DNA of 64,000 nucleotides from Saccharothrix longispora. GTDB lineage: Bacteria; Actinomycetota; Actinomycetes; Mycobacteriales; Pseudonocardiaceae. Location of the stretch: positions 62,001 through 126,000 of the forward strand of contig NZ_NSDM01000013.1 in NCBI RefSeq assembly GCF_030852425.1. Direction: 5' to 3'. A model generated the notes under the pieces. The model made no database searches, was not told the origin of the DNA, and worked only from the letters and a program-made list of their open reading frames with translations. How positions within the stretch are numbered: position 1 is the stretch's first letter; every line of letters begins with the position of its first letter. Below, in pieces: positions 11,905 to 20,931 of the stretch. The position numbers were made by a program, and so were the translations under genes.

Positions 11905-12537
11905 ATGAACGCCGAATCGCGGCACCGGGTCGCGCTGGTGACCGGAGCGTGCTCGCCGCTGGGCGGCGAGGTCGTCGAGGTGCTGGCCCGGCAGGGCGTG
12001 CTGGTGGCGGCCGTGGACAGCGACGGCGCGCGGCTCGCCGACCTCGTCGAACAGCTGCACGCCGCCGGGGTGCGGGTCGCCGGCAGGCAGGTGGACGTGG
12101 CCTCCGGCGCCGCCGTCGACGCGCTGGTCGACCAGGTGGAGCGCCAGTTCGGGGCCATCGACGCGCTGGTGGCCGTGGCGAGCGCGCTGCGGCCCGGCCC
12201 GGTGCTGTCGATCACCGACGAGGACTGGGCGCGCAGCTTCGCGGTCAACGTGGACGGTGTGTTCAACACCTCTCGCGCGGTGGCCGCCCGCATGGTCGTG
12301 CGCGGTCACGGGACGATCGTGATGGTGCCCGCGCACGCCGTGGCCGTGCCCCGGTCGGGGATCTCGGCCTACGTGGCGTCGCGCGCGGCGGCCATCGCCT
12401 ACACCGAGTGCCTGGCGGTGGAGGTCGCGGCGCACGGCGTGCACTGCGCCGTGGTCGCGCCCTCCGACGCGCGCCGGGTGGCGGACGAGGTGCGGTTCCT
12501 GCTGGGCGACCCGGTGTCGGACGCGCTGGGCGCCTGA
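11905..12537 (+). CDS. Short-chain dehydrogenase/reductase-like protein, catalytic residues replaced
   Basis: 210 residues with an SDR Rossmann fold: VTGACSPLGG (residues 12-21) and the NVDGVFNTSRA helix. The active site is altered: the Tyr is present (Y156), but the YxxxK lysine is Arg160 and the position of the catalytic Ser is Ala143 within MVPAHAVAVPR. The NNAG-type motif is also lost (VAVASAL). The family would suggest an oxidoreductase; the substitutions suggest an inactive or binding-only paralogue. ATG at 11905 with GGGAGC upstream. It is divergent from rpe and convergent with the LuxR regulator. Confidence 0.8.
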   Translation: MNAESRHRVALVTGACSPLGGEVVEVLARQGVLVAAVDSDGARLADLVEQLHAAGVRVAGRQVDVASGAAVDALVDQVERQFGAIDALVAVASALRPGPVLSITDEDWARSFAVNVDGVFNTSRAVAARMVVRGHGTIVMVPAHAVAVPRSGISAYVASRAAAIAYTECLAVEVAAHGVHCAVVAPSDARRVADEVRFLLGDPVSDALGA

Positions 12538-12545
12538 CCCGCCGG

Positions 12546-12565
12546 GAGCCCGCCCCGCGGGGCTC
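12546..12565. terminator. Small hairpin between convergent genes
   Basis: GAGCCC (12546-12551) pairs with GGGCTC (12560-12565) between the stops of the SDR-like gene and the convergent LuxR regulator. It is short; a terminator role is plausible from position only. Confidence 0.4.
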
Positions 12566-12578
12566 GTGACGGGTCCGG

Positions 12579-15158
12579 TCAGACCGACGAGGTCTCCTGC
12601 TCGTGCGCGAGCCGCGCCAGCTCGACCCGCGAGCTGATGCCGAGCTTCCGGAAGATCCCCCGCAGGTGGTAGTTCACCGTGTGCGGCGACAGGTAGAGCT
12701 GCCGGGCGACCTGCCGGTTGGTCAGGCCCGCGCCGACGAGCCGGGCGATGTCGCGTTCCGGCTCGGACAGCCGCTGCCAGTCCGCGACGCCGGCACCGCC
12801 CGCCCCGGCGCGACCGGGGCCCCGGCGCAGCCGCTGCGCCTCGCCGTCCGCGCCCATCCGCTCGAAGGCGCCCAGGGCGAGCGCGGCGTGCGCGGCGGCC
12901 CGCTCGGTCCGGCCGGCCTCGTCGAACAGCACGGCCAGGTCCTCGTTGGCGGTGGCCCTGGCCCACGGGTGGCGGTGCCGGTCCGCGACCTCCAGCAGCC
13001 CGTCGACGTCCCGGTCGAGCAGGGCGCGGGCGTGCCCGGCGGCCACGGACACGGCGGTGAACCCGGGGTTGTCCGCCGCCAGGTCCTCGGCCGCGGCCAC
13101 GACGTCGGCCGCGAGGCCGCTGTCGCCCACGGTGAGCGCGAGCCGCACCAGCCACGCCGCCGCGCCCGGTTCCTCGACGAGCATCCGCCGCGCCGCGTCC
13201 GCGTCGGCCACCCGCCGCCCGGCCAGCTCCACGGCCCGGCCCGGCCCTGCCCGGGCGTGCGCGACGAGCAGTTCCACCCAGTCGTACTGCCCGGAGTGCA
13301 GCACCGCCTCGCCCGCCGCGAGGTCGCCCCGGTAGCGGCGCACGTGCTCGGCCGCCGCCGCGACCTCGCCGCGGAGGACCGCGACCGTCGCGAGCACCGT
13401 CGAGGCGAGCGGCACCAGCAGCCGCAGGCCCCGGTCGCACGCCTCCGCCAGGCCCGCCCGCGCGGCCACCCCGGCCGGCCCGAGCCGGCCCGCCTGGGTC
13501 AGCACCCTGGCCCGCGCGATGGTGCGCGCCGCGGGCGCGCCGCCGGTCACCGCCTCGTCCGGGGGAACGCCGCCGGAGCCCTCGTCGGGATCTCCCCCGG
13601 CCGGACCTTCCCCCGCCGGGTCCTCCCCGACCGGGCGGTCGTCGCGGACCAGGCGCTCGGCGTCGTCGAACTCGCCCAGCGCGGACAGCTTCAGCGCGAA
13701 CGACACCGCCGACTGCGACTGCCACCACGCGGTGGGCCGGTCCACCTCCCAGCGGGTCGACTCGCGACCCCAGTACACGCCCTCGGCGAGGTTCCCGGAA
13801 CTCCACTCCAGGCACGAGTGGACGGTCGCGGCCATCACCACGTCGGCGTCGCTGGGCTCCCGGTCGCGGGAGGTCAGCACGGACAGGGCGTGGGCGCCCG
13901 CCCGGCTGCCGCCGGCGAAGTACAGCGACAGCAGGCGGCCCGCCGCGGCGAGCCTGCGCAGCGGGCCGGGGACCCCGGTGGTGACCAGCGCGTGCTCCAG
14001 CTCGGTCACCGCGTCGGCCGGGCGCCCGTCGGCGAGCAGGATGCCCGCCAGCACCACGCGCAGCTCGGCCGCCCCACCCGCGTAGACCCGGCCGGCGAGG
14101 CTGTCGCGGGCCAGCGCGATGGCGGACCCCAGCCTGCCGCCCGCGGCGAGCGCGCGGACGCCGCGCACGGCCACCCGGTCGCGGTCCGCGTCCCCCGCCG
14201 GCTGCTCCCCGGCGCACGGCGCCCCCTCGACGCGCGGCACGTCCCCCAGCGCCGTCCGCAGCACCGCCGCGTCGTGCCGCAGGGCGTGCAGCACCGAGGC
14301 GGGCATCGACTCCACCACGGCGCGCCACACCAGCGCGGAGGCGAACCCCAGCCGTTCGTCGACGCACACCACCAGGCCCGAAGCCAGCAGCTCGTCCACC
14401 GCGAGCAGCAGCGCGCCCGTGGTCTCGCCCACCATCGTGGCCACGTCCGCGAGCCGGAACGACCTGCCGATCACGGCGGCGACCCGCAGCACCTGGGTGG
14501 CCTTGGCGGAGAGCGAGTCGGCCTGTCCGCGCACCAGGGCGGTCACCCGCTGCGGCAGCCACCCGCCGTGCAGCCGGGCCACGCCGTCACGGACCTCCAG
14601 CTGCCCCTCCTCCCGCAACCCGGCGACCAGTTCGGCGACCAGGCGCGGGTTGCCGCCGGCGGCGGCCGTGAGCGCGGCCAGCTCGGCGGTGGGCGCGGCG
14701 TCGAGCTGGGCCCGCACCAGTGCCTCGACCACGTCGTCGGCGACCGGTCCGAGCAGCAGCACCTCCCCGGCGGCGGCCACCGCGCGGCGCACCTCGGCGC
14801 CCGCGAACGCGCCGGACAGCGCGAGCAGGACCGTGACCCGGTGCTCCCCCAGGCCGGATAACAGCGCGAGGACCGAGGCCGGGTCGCGGTGCGCCTGGTC
14901 GACGGCGATCAGCGGGCGCGCGCCCCGGTCGACCCCGACGCGCTCCAGGGCGCGGGCCACGTCGGCCGAGCCCGCCAGGTGCTCGCCGGCGACCAGGACG
15001 ACGGAGTAGCCGCGGTCGCGGGCGGCGCGGACCGCCTCGTGCAGCAGGAGCGTCTTGCCGGAGCACGGCGGACCGTCGATGGCCAGCAGGCCACCGGGGG
15101 CGGACAGGAAGCGGAGAACCGAAGCCCACTCACGATCCCGGCCGTGCAAATTCGACAC
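12579..15158 (-). CDS. LAL-type LuxR family regulator with N-terminal ATPase
   Basis: About 859 residues. The N-terminal AAA/STAND ATPase has Walker A GPPCSGKT (about residues 29-36) and a Walker B-like LIAVDQAH. A long helical TPR-like middle follows, with an Asp/Gly/Pro-rich linker around residues 500-530, and the C-terminus is a LuxR HTH (LSEPERDIARLVGAG, then LYLSPHTVNYHL). Large ATP-binding LuxR regulators usually activate carbohydrate or secondary-metabolite genes on ligand binding. The start is a GTG; a TTG two codons upstream (15164) is possible. No target cluster is adjacent, so its regulon is unknown. It interrupts the rpe-rsmB order known from mycobacteria. Confidence 0.9.
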   Translation of the reverse strand: MSNLHGRDREWASVLRFLSAPGGLLAIDGPPCSGKTLLLHEAVRAARDRGYSVVLVAGEHLAGSADVARALERVGVDRGARPLIAVDQAHRDPASVLALLSGLGEHRVTVLLALSGAFAGAEVRRAVAAAGEVLLLGPVADDVVEALVRAQLDAAPTAELAALTAAAGGNPRLVAELVAGLREEGQLEVRDGVARLHGGWLPQRVTALVRGQADSLSAKATQVLRVAAVIGRSFRLADVATMVGETTGALLLAVDELLASGLVVCVDERLGFASALVWRAVVESMPASVLHALRHDAAVLRTALGDVPRVEGAPCAGEQPAGDADRDRVAVRGVRALAAGGRLGSAIALARDSLAGRVYAGGAAELRVVLAGILLADGRPADAVTELEHALVTTGVPGPLRRLAAAGRLLSLYFAGGSRAGAHALSVLTSRDREPSDADVVMAATVHSCLEWSSGNLAEGVYWGRESTRWEVDRPTAWWQSQSAVSFALKLSALGEFDDAERLVRDDRPVGEDPAGEGPAGGDPDEGSGGVPPDEAVTGGAPAARTIARARVLTQAGRLGPAGVAARAGLAEACDRGLRLLVPLASTVLATVAVLRGEVAAAAEHVRRYRGDLAAGEAVLHSGQYDWVELLVAHARAGPGRAVELAGRRVADADAARRMLVEEPGAAAWLVRLALTVGDSGLAADVVAAAEDLAADNPGFTAVSVAAGHARALLDRDVDGLLEVADRHRHPWARATANEDLAVLFDEAGRTERAAAHAALALGAFERMGADGEAQRLRRGPGRAGAGGAGVADWQRLSEPERDIARLVGAGLTNRQVARQLYLSPHTVNYHLRGIFRKLGISSRVELARLAHEQETSSV

Positions 15159-15218
15159 GATCAAGCCTGCTACGCGCCTCGACCGACTGTCAATTCACCC
15201 GCCCCGCGCCACGACCCC

Positions 15219-15737
15219 TCACCCGCGGGGCCGCGCGACCCGGTCGAGTTCCGCGAGCACCGCCGCGAGGTCTGCGGCGAGCACCACCCCCGCGGACCGC
15301 AGCACGGCCAGGTGCCCGCGGTGCGCCGGGTGGCCGGCCTGGTCCTCCGACAGTTGCGGCAGCACCACCATCGGGGTGCCGCGCCCCAAGCCCTCGCACA
15401 GCACGGTGAGCGCCTGGTTGTCGCCGACGCCGAGGGCGAGCTTGGCCAGCGAGTTCGCCGTGGCCGGGGCGAACGCGAACGCGTCGGGCACCGGGTGCGG
15501 CTTGGGCTCGGTCGGCAGGCGGGACGTCCAGCGCACCGGCAGGTCGGTCGTGCTTTGGAGGGCGTCCAGGTGGGGTTCGAGCCACCGGGCGGCGGTGGGC
15601 GTCACCGTGATCGCCACCCGCCACCCGCGTTCGGCCAGCGGCCGGGCGAGCCCGTCCGCCAGCCACCGCTCGACCCCGCCGGCCGCCGACGCGACCAGAC
15701 CCACCACCGGGCCGCCCCCCACCGGGCCCACCGTCAC
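15219..15737 (-). CDS. Flavoprotein (HFCD/Dfp-like) coupled to rsmB
   Basis: 172 residues with the flavoprotein fold of the PPC-decarboxylase/UbiX class: VGLVASAAGGVERW at the N-terminus, a conserved-looking AFAPATANSLAKLALGVGDN (about residues 85-104) that matches the family's PATANTLAK loop, and PMVVLPQ. The GTG start overlaps the rsmB stop by 4 nt (GTGA), implying coupled translation with an rRNA methyltransferase. CoaBC is encoded elsewhere in the window, so this is not the coenzyme A enzyme. The substrate is unknown; a decarboxylase or a flavin-binding regulator are options. Confidence 0.8.
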   Translation of the reverse strand: MTVGPVGGGPVVGLVASAAGGVERWLADGLARPLAERGWRVAITVTPTAARWLEPHLDALQSTTDLPVRWTSRLPTEPKPHPVPDAFAFAPATANSLAKLALGVGDNQALTVLCEGLGRGTPMVVLPQLSEDQAGHPAHRGHLAVLRSAGVVLAADLAAVLAELDRVARPRG

Positions 15738-17161
15738 GCGGGTCGGCGCAGCAGGGCGCAGAACATGGCGTCCGTGCCGTGCAGGTGCGGCCACAGCTGC
15801 ACCTGCGGCCCGTCGCCCAGGTCCGGCACACCGGGGAAGAACTCCCGCGTGTCCAGCCGTTCCGCGCCGGTCCGCCGGGCCACGTCCGCGACCACGCCGA
15901 CCGTCTCCGACAGGTGCGGCGAGCACACCACGTACGCCACGACCCCGCCGGGCCGCACCAGCTCCAGCGCGGCCGTCAACAGCTCGCGCTGGAGGCGGGC
16001 CAGCGGCGCGACGTCCGACGGCTGCCGCCGCCACCGCGCCTCCGGCCGCCTGCGCAGCGCGCCCAGGCCCGTGCACGGCGCGTCGACCAGCACCCGGTCG
16101 AACGACCCCGCCGGCAGCCCCGACTCGCGGCCGTCGCCGACGTGCACCGCGATCGGCAGGTCGCCCGCGGCCTTGCGGATCAGGTCCGCGCGGTGCGGCG
16201 CCTTCTCCACCGCGTCCAGCGACGCGCCGGACAGGGTCGCCAGCGAGGCCAGCATCACGGCCTTGCCGCCCGGACCCGCGCACAGGTCCAGCCACCGCTC
16301 GTCGGGCCCCTCCAGCGGGGCCTTCGTCAACGCCACCGCGCACAGCTGGCTGCCCTCGTCCTGCACGGTGGCGAGCCGCTCGCGCACCGCGTCGAGGTCG
16401 CCCGGGTCGCCCGACCCCGGCTCCAGGTGCACCCCGTACGGCGAGTACGGGGCCACGTCGCCGCCGGTCATCGCGGCCAGCTCGTCCGAGCTGCACTGGC
16501 CCGGCCGCGCCGCCAGGTGCACGGCGGGCCTGGTGTCGTCGGCGACCAGGGCGTCCCGCAGCGGCTCGCCGCGGCTGCCCAGCGCCTCGGCGAACGCCTG
16601 CGCGATCCACCGCGGGTGGGCGTTGGCCATCGCCTGGTAGCCGATCGGGTCGGTCTCCTCGTCGGGCGCGACCTCGTCGACCCAGCCCTGCTCGTCCTGG
16701 GCGGTGACGCGGCGCAGCACGGCGTTGGCGAACCCGGCCGCGCCGGACCCCATCGCCGCGCGCACCAGGTCCACGGTCGAGGCGACCGCGGCGTGCGCCG
16801 GGACGCGGGTGCGCAGCAGCTGGTAGGCGCCCAGCCGCAACGCGTCCAGCACCGCCCCGTCCACTTCCGACAGCGGGCGGTCGGAGCAGCTGGTCAGCAC
16901 CGCGTCCAGCAGGCCCTGGGCGCGCAGCGAGCCGTAGGTCAGCTCGGTGGCCAGCGCCGCGTCCCGCCCGGTGATCCGGCGGTCGCGCAGCAGGCCGGGC
17001 AGCACGAGGTTGGCGTAGGAGTCGCGCTGGCGCACCGCGCGCAGCGTGTCGAGCGCGGCCAGGCGGGCCGGGTCCTCCACCGGGGGACGCGCCGGGCCGG
17101 TCCGCCGGCGCGGCGGGTGGGGCCGGTCGGGGCGCGAGGGCCGTGATGAACGCTGGGTCAT
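15734..17161 (-). CDS. rsmB: 16S rRNA m5C967 methyltransferase family (RsmB/Fmu)
   Basis: 475 residues. After a basic N-terminal tail comes a NusB-like RNA-binding domain (about residues 30-165) and a SAM-dependent methyltransferase domain with [15 protein letters not shown] (SAM loop), VDAPCTGLG (motif IV Cys) and YVVCSPH (motif VI Cys), the two-cysteine arrangement of m5C RNA methyltransferases. The ATG overlaps the fmt stop (ATGA), and the downstream flavoprotein overlaps its stop. The fmu-fmt pairing is conserved across bacteria. Confidence 0.94.
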   Translation of the reverse strand: MTQRSSRPSRPDRPHPPRRRTGPARPPVEDPARLAALDTLRAVRQRDSYANLVLPGLLRDRRITGRDAALATELTYGSLRAQGLLDAVLTSCSDRPLSEVDGAVLDALRLGAYQLLRTRVPAHAAVASTVDLVRAAMGSGAAGFANAVLRRVTAQDEQGWVDEVAPDEETDPIGYQAMANAHPRWIAQAFAEALGSRGEPLRDALVADDTRPAVHLAARPGQCSSDELAAMTGGDVAPYSPYGVHLEPGSGDPGDLDAVRERLATVQDEGSQLCAVALTKAPLEGPDERWLDLCAGPGGKAVMLASLATLSGASLDAVEKAPHRADLIRKAAGDLPIAVHVGDGRESGLPAGSFDRVLVDAPCTGLGALRRRPEARWRRQPSDVAPLARLQRELLTAALELVRPGGVVAYVVCSPHLSETVGVVADVARRTGAERLDTREFFPGVPDLGDGPQVQLWPHLHGTDAMFCALLRRPA

Positions 17162-18087
17162 GAGATCCGCTCCCCTGCCTCGACCCGGACGCCGCGCGCC
17201 CAGTCGGTGGCCGCCATCCGCTTCTTGCCCTGTGCCTGCACGTCACCCAGCACCACCGGTCCGGTGGCCGTGCCCACCAGCACGCGCGTGCGCTCCACCC
17301 GGACCTCGCCGGGCGCGAGCGGGTCGTCCGCCTCGACCGGGGTCACCGGGCCGAGCTTGAGCCGTTCACCGCGGAACTCCGCCCACGCGCCCGGGTCCGG
17401 GGTGACCGCGCGGGCCACCCGGTCCAGCGCCGCGGCGGGCGTGGAGAAGTCCAGCCGCGCGTCGTCCACGGTCACCTTCGGGGCGTGGCTCACGCCCTCC
17501 TCGGGCTGCTCCACGGGCCGCAGCGTGCCGTCCGCGATCCCGTCCACAGTGGACAGCAGTAGCTTCGCGCCCGACTCGGCGAGCCTGCCGAGCAGGTCAC
17601 CGGCCGTGTCGCGCTCGCGCACCCGCTCGGTGACCACGCCGAACACGGGACCGGCGTCCAGCGCCTTCACGATCCGGAACGTCGTCGCACCGGTGATGTC
17701 GTCCCCGTGCCGCACGGCCGCCTGCACGGGCGCCGCGCCACGCCACGCGGGCAGCACCGAGAAGTGCAGGTTCACCCACCCGTGGGTGGGGATGGCGAGC
17801 GCGGACTCGGGCAGCAGCGCACCGTAGGCGACGACCGGGCACAGGTCGGGCGCCAACTCGCGCAGCCGCGCCAGGAACGCCGGGTCACCCGCCCTGGGCG
17901 GGGTCAGCACCTCGATGCCGTGCTCGTCGGCCAGGGCCGCGACCGGCGAGCGCTCGACCCGGCGGCCCCGACCGGCCGGCGCGTCGGGCCGGGTGACCAC
18001 GGCCACCACCTCGTGCCGGTCGGACTCCAGGAGGGCGCGCAGCGACGGCAGCGCCGGCTCGGGCGTGCCGGCGAAGACCAGGCGCAT
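17158..18087 (-). CDS. fmt: Methionyl-tRNA formyltransferase
   Basis: 309 residues, normal length. Transfers a formyl group from 10-formyl-THF to initiator Met-tRNA. Landmarks are [12 protein letters not shown] at the N-terminus, VAYGALLP, and the formyl-folate signature [15 protein letters not shown]. The C-terminal tRNA-binding domain begins near residue 205. It precedes rsmB with a 4-nt overlap and follows def, its functional partner, by about 110 bp containing an inverted repeat. Confidence 0.96.
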   Translation of the reverse strand: MRLVFAGTPEPALPSLRALLESDRHEVVAVVTRPDAPAGRGRRVERSPVAALADEHGIEVLTPPRAGDPAFLARLRELAPDLCPVVAYGALLPESALAIPTHGWVNLHFSVLPAWRGAAPVQAAVRHGDDITGATTFRIVKALDAGPVFGVVTERVRERDTAGDLLGRLAESGAKLLLSTVDGIADGTLRPVEQPEEGVSHAPKVTVDDARLDFSTPAAALDRVARAVTPDPGAWAEFRGERLKLGPVTPVEADDPLAPGEVRVERTRVLVGTATGPVVLGDVQAQGKKRMAATDWARGVRVEAGERIS

Positions 18088-18151
18088 GTCAGGCCCCTCC
18101 GGACGGCAGGTGGCTCCGGTGGTACCGCGGACTGGCTTGGACGAACACGCA

Positions 18152-18189
18152 CTCTCCTAGCGTCGGGGCAGACGACAAGTCTAGGAGAG
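18152..18189 (-). terminator. Inverted repeat between def and fmt
   Basis: CTCTCCTAG (18152-18160) and CTAGGAGAG (18181-18189) form a perfect 9-bp stem with a 20-nt loop, about 11 nt past the def stop and 65 nt before the fmt start. It may be a partial terminator for def or part of an fmt leader; the sequence does not decide. Confidence 0.45.
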
Positions 18190-18199
18190 CGTCCCCCGG

Positions 18200-18748
18200 C
18201 TAGCTCGCCCCGCCGAACAACGGGTGCGGCGACTGCTTCATCGTCGGCATCCCGCCGTCGAACCACGACTGCTGCCGGATGGCCCGCATGGCCTCCTTGC
18301 GCGTCGCGTCGTCCAGCCGGTCCAGGAACAGCACGCCGTCCAGGTGGTCGACCTCGTGCTGGATGCAGCGCGCCAGCAGGTCCGTGCCCTCGACCTCGAC
18401 CGGCTCGCCGTGCATGGTGAAGCCGCGGGCCACGACCCGGCGGTGGCGGCGGCAGTCCCACGACATGCCGGGGATGGACAGGCAGCCCTCCGGGCCGTCC
18501 TGGTACTCGTCGCCGACCACGTCGAACGTCGGGTTGACCAGGTGGCCGGCGAAGCCGTCGCAGTGGTAGGTGAACACCCGCAGCCCCACGCCCAGCTGGG
18601 GCGCCGCGATCCCGGCGCCGCCGGCCTCGCTCATCGTGTCCCACAGGTCCTTGACCAGCTTGCGCAGCTCCGCGTCGAAGTCGGTGACCTCGACGGCGGG
18701 CGTGCGCAGCACCGGGTCGCCGAACAGCCGGATCGGTTGGACGGTCAC
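18200..18748 (-). CDS. def: Peptide deformylase
   Basis: 182 residues. Removes the N-formyl group from nascent proteins. All three motifs are present: GAGIAAPQLGV (motif 1), EGCLS (motif 2, Cys ligand) and QHEVDHLDG (motif 3, two His ligands and the catalytic Glu). The GTG giving MTVQPIRLFG was chosen because AGGAGAG lies just upstream. It stands next to fmt, which makes its substrate group. Confidence 0.95.
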   Translation of the reverse strand: MTVQPIRLFGDPVLRTPAVEVTDFDAELRKLVKDLWDTMSEAGGAGIAAPQLGVGLRVFTYHCDGFAGHLVNPTFDVVGDEYQDGPEGCLSIPGMSWDCRRHRRVVARGFTMHGEPVEVEGTDLLARCIQHEVDHLDGVLFLDRLDDATRKEAMRAIRQQSWFDGGMPTMKQSPHPLFGGAS

Positions 18749-18796
18749 GCGCTCTCCTCGCACTGGGCCTCGGTCGCCCAGTCTACGAAAGCGGGG

Positions 18797-18991
18797 TCAG
18801 TGCTCCAGGTCACGGCCGAGGAAGGCGACCCCGACCAGGGCGGCGGCGAAGTGGCCGACGAAGCGGGCCGCCGTGGCCGCGCCCGAGGCCCCGCGCGCCG
18901 TCGTGCCGTGGCCGGTCGCCCCGCGGGTGGTCGGCCTGTCGATGACCTGCCTGGTGGTCATCGGGATGGTGGTCATCGGGATGGTGGTCAT
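18797..18991 (-). CDS. Small hypothetical protein with MTTIP repeat start
   Basis: 64 residues. The first ten residues are MTTIP twice, encoded by a 15-bp direct repeat that also supplies three successive in-frame ATG codons. A basic Thr/Arg/Gly-rich part follows, and then a C-terminal hydrophobic stretch (AARFVGHFAAALVGVAFLG) that may associate with the membrane. GAGGAG lies 6-11 nt upstream of the first ATG. No family recognised. It lies between def and the ggt terminator. Confidence 0.5.
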   Translation of the reverse strand: MTTIPMTTIPMTTRQVIDRPTTRGATGHGTTARGASGAATAARFVGHFAAALVGVAFLGRDLEH

Positions 18992-19066
18992 CGCCGGCTC
19001 CTCGTCTCGTTCGTGCCTCCAGGTTCTCCCCCCGGGGCCTGCGCGTGCGTCCACTCGGAGTAGCGA

Positions 19067-19096
19067 GCGGGCCTCATCCCCGGGGATGAGGCCCGC
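19067..19096 (-). terminator. Perfect 30-bp palindrome, ggt terminator
   Basis: Arms 19067-19081 and 19082-19096 are exact inverted copies with no spacer, 42 nt past the ggt stop. A second small hairpin (CCGGTCGC / GCGACCGG, 19120-19137) sits right at the stop. Together they form a strong terminator. Confidence 0.7.
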
Positions 19097-19137
19097 GTGC
19101 GGCACCACCGACCGCCGGGCCGGTCGCCTGCGACCGG

Positions 19138-20925
19138 TCAGGGGCGTGAGGGCAGGACCGCGCGGGCCGCGCCGCCGCCACGCCTCGTCGGTTCGGCGGC
19201 CGCGCGCCAGCGGCCGTCGGGCAGGCGTTCCACGGCGGTGACGGCACCGATCTCGCCCGACGAGGTGAAGCGGTGCCCCAGGTCGCGCAGCGGCTGGGCC
19301 TCGGGAGCGGCCAGGAAGGCGGCTTCGGCCTGCGTGCTCGCGGTGTTGCGCTGGGAGGCGCGCGGCGCCGCGATGGCCTGCACGAGCGGCTGACCGCGGT
19401 CCAGGCGCCCGATCAGCACCTGGAGGACGGTGGTGATGATGCTCGCGCCGCCCGGCGAACCGAGGGCCAGCACCGGTGTGCCGTGGTCGAGGACGATCGT
19501 CGGCGACATCGACGAGCGCGGCCGCTTGCCGGGACCGGGCAGGTTCGGGTCGGGCACCCCGGGCGTGACGGGGGTGAAGGAGAAGTCGGTCAGCTCGTTG
19601 TTCAGCAGGAACCCGCGGCCGGGCACCACGATGCCGCTGCCGCCCTCCTGCTCGATGGTCAGCGTGAACGCGACGACGTCGCCCCACCGGTCGGCCACCG
19701 TCAGGTGCGTGGTGTCCGTGCCCTCGTACGGGGTCGCGGCCGGCTCGCCGCTCGTCCCGCACGGCACCGGGTTGCGCGGGTCACCGGGGGCGACGGGGCC
19801 GGTCAGCGCCTTGGTCGGGTCGATCAGGCACGCCCGGCTGTCGGCGAACCGCTGCGAGAGGAGTTCCCGGGTCGGCACGTCGGCGAAGGCGGGGTCGCCC
19901 ACCCAGCGGTTGCGGTCGGCGAACGACAGCCGGGACGCCTCCAGGAACCGGTGGAGGTACTGCACGGGCGACTCGGCCCCCGGGTCGGTGGTCTCCAGGA
20001 TGTTGAGGGCTTCGCCGACCGTCGTGCCGCCGGAGGAGGGCGGCGCCATGCCGAACACGTCGAGGCCGCGGTAGCGGACCTGGCCGGGTTCGCGCCGCGG
20101 GGCGTCGTAGCGGCGCAGGTCGGCGGCGGTGAGGTCACCCGGCCGCACCTCGCGGGTCGTGCCGGGCACGACCGGCGGCTGCCGCACGGCGGCGACCAGG
20201 TCACGCCCGACCGCGCCCCGGTACAGCGCGTCGACGCCGTCCCGTCGCAGCTCGCGGTAGGTGTCGGCGAGATCCGGGTTGCGGAACGTGCTGCCGACCG
20301 GGGGCGGCGCGCCGGCCGGCAGGTACAGCGCGCGGGTCGAGGTGAAGTCCGCGAACCGCGCCGCGTTGTCCGTCACCTGCCGGTGGAACGTCGCGTCCAC
20401 CGTGAACCCGCGCCGCGCCAGGTCCTCCGCGGGACGCAGCGCCCGGTCCAGCGAGTAGGTGCCCCACCGCTGCAGCGCCCGCTGCCACAACCGGGGAGTC
20501 CCCGGCACACCGACCGACAACCCGCTGGTCACCGCCTCGGCGAACGGGATCGCGACCCCGTCCTCCACGAACAGTTCCGCGTCGGCCGACGCGGGCGCCG
20601 TCTCCCGACCGTCCAGCGTGGACACCCGCCGCGTCCGGGCGTCGTAGTGGACGAGGAACCCGCCGCCGCCCATGCCCGCCGAGAACGGGTCGGTGACCCC
20701 GAGCGCGGCAGCCACGGCCACGGCGGCGTCCACCGCGTTGCCGCCGCGCCGGAGCACGTCGACCCCGATCTGCGAGGCGTCGGGGTCGACACTGGACACC
20801 ACCCCGCCGACGCCCACCGCCTCGGGCAGGCGCGGCGCCTCCCGCGCGGCGTGGGCGGGGCTCGTGACGAGCGGGACGAGGAGGAGGGATGCGAGGACGC
20901 TTGCGACAGTCGACCGGAGCATCAT
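19138..20925 (-). CDS. ggt: Secreted gamma-glutamyltransferase
   Basis: 595 residues. A Sec signal peptide (LLLVPLVTSPAHA) ends near residue 27. The proenzyme has the [20 protein letters not shown] and GMGGGGF motifs, and the autocleavage and catalytic threonine region TTHLTVAD, followed by GFLLNNELTDF and the C-terminal GSPGG oxyanion loop. It hydrolyses or transfers gamma-glutamyl groups, for example of glutathione or poly-glutamate, outside the cell. Two adjacent ATG codons follow AAGGAG almost without spacing, so the true start may be the second (20922). It starts 6 nt after the RNA ligase-like gene and is likely co-transcribed with it. Confidence 0.94.
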   Translation of the reverse strand: MMLRSTVASVLASLLLVPLVTSPAHAAREAPRLPEAVGVGGVVSSVDPDASQIGVDVLRRGGNAVDAAVAVAAALGVTDPFSAGMGGGGFLVHYDARTRRVSTLDGRETAPASADAELFVEDGVAIPFAEAVTSGLSVGVPGTPRLWQRALQRWGTYSLDRALRPAEDLARRGFTVDATFHRQVTDNAARFADFTSTRALYLPAGAPPPVGSTFRNPDLADTYRELRRDGVDALYRGAVGRDLVAAVRQPPVVPGTTREVRPGDLTAADLRRYDAPRREPGQVRYRGLDVFGMAPPSSGGTTVGEALNILETTDPGAESPVQYLHRFLEASRLSFADRNRWVGDPAFADVPTRELLSQRFADSRACLIDPTKALTGPVAPGDPRNPVPCGTSGEPAATPYEGTDTTHLTVADRWGDVVAFTLTIEQEGGSGIVVPGRGFLLNNELTDFSFTPVTPGVPDPNLPGPGKRPRSSMSPTIVLDHGTPVLALGSPGGASIITTVLQVLIGRLDRGQPLVQAIAAPRASQRNTASTQAEAAFLAAPEAQPLRDLGHRFTSSGEIGAVTAVERLPDGRWRAAAEPTRRGGGAARAVLPSRP

Positions 20926-20931
20926 CTCCTT

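Noticed and set aside
15158..15164. TTG start for the LuxR regulator
   Set aside because: An in-frame GTG two codons downstream has a better-placed AGCAGG, so GTG was preferred; the TTG cannot be excluded.
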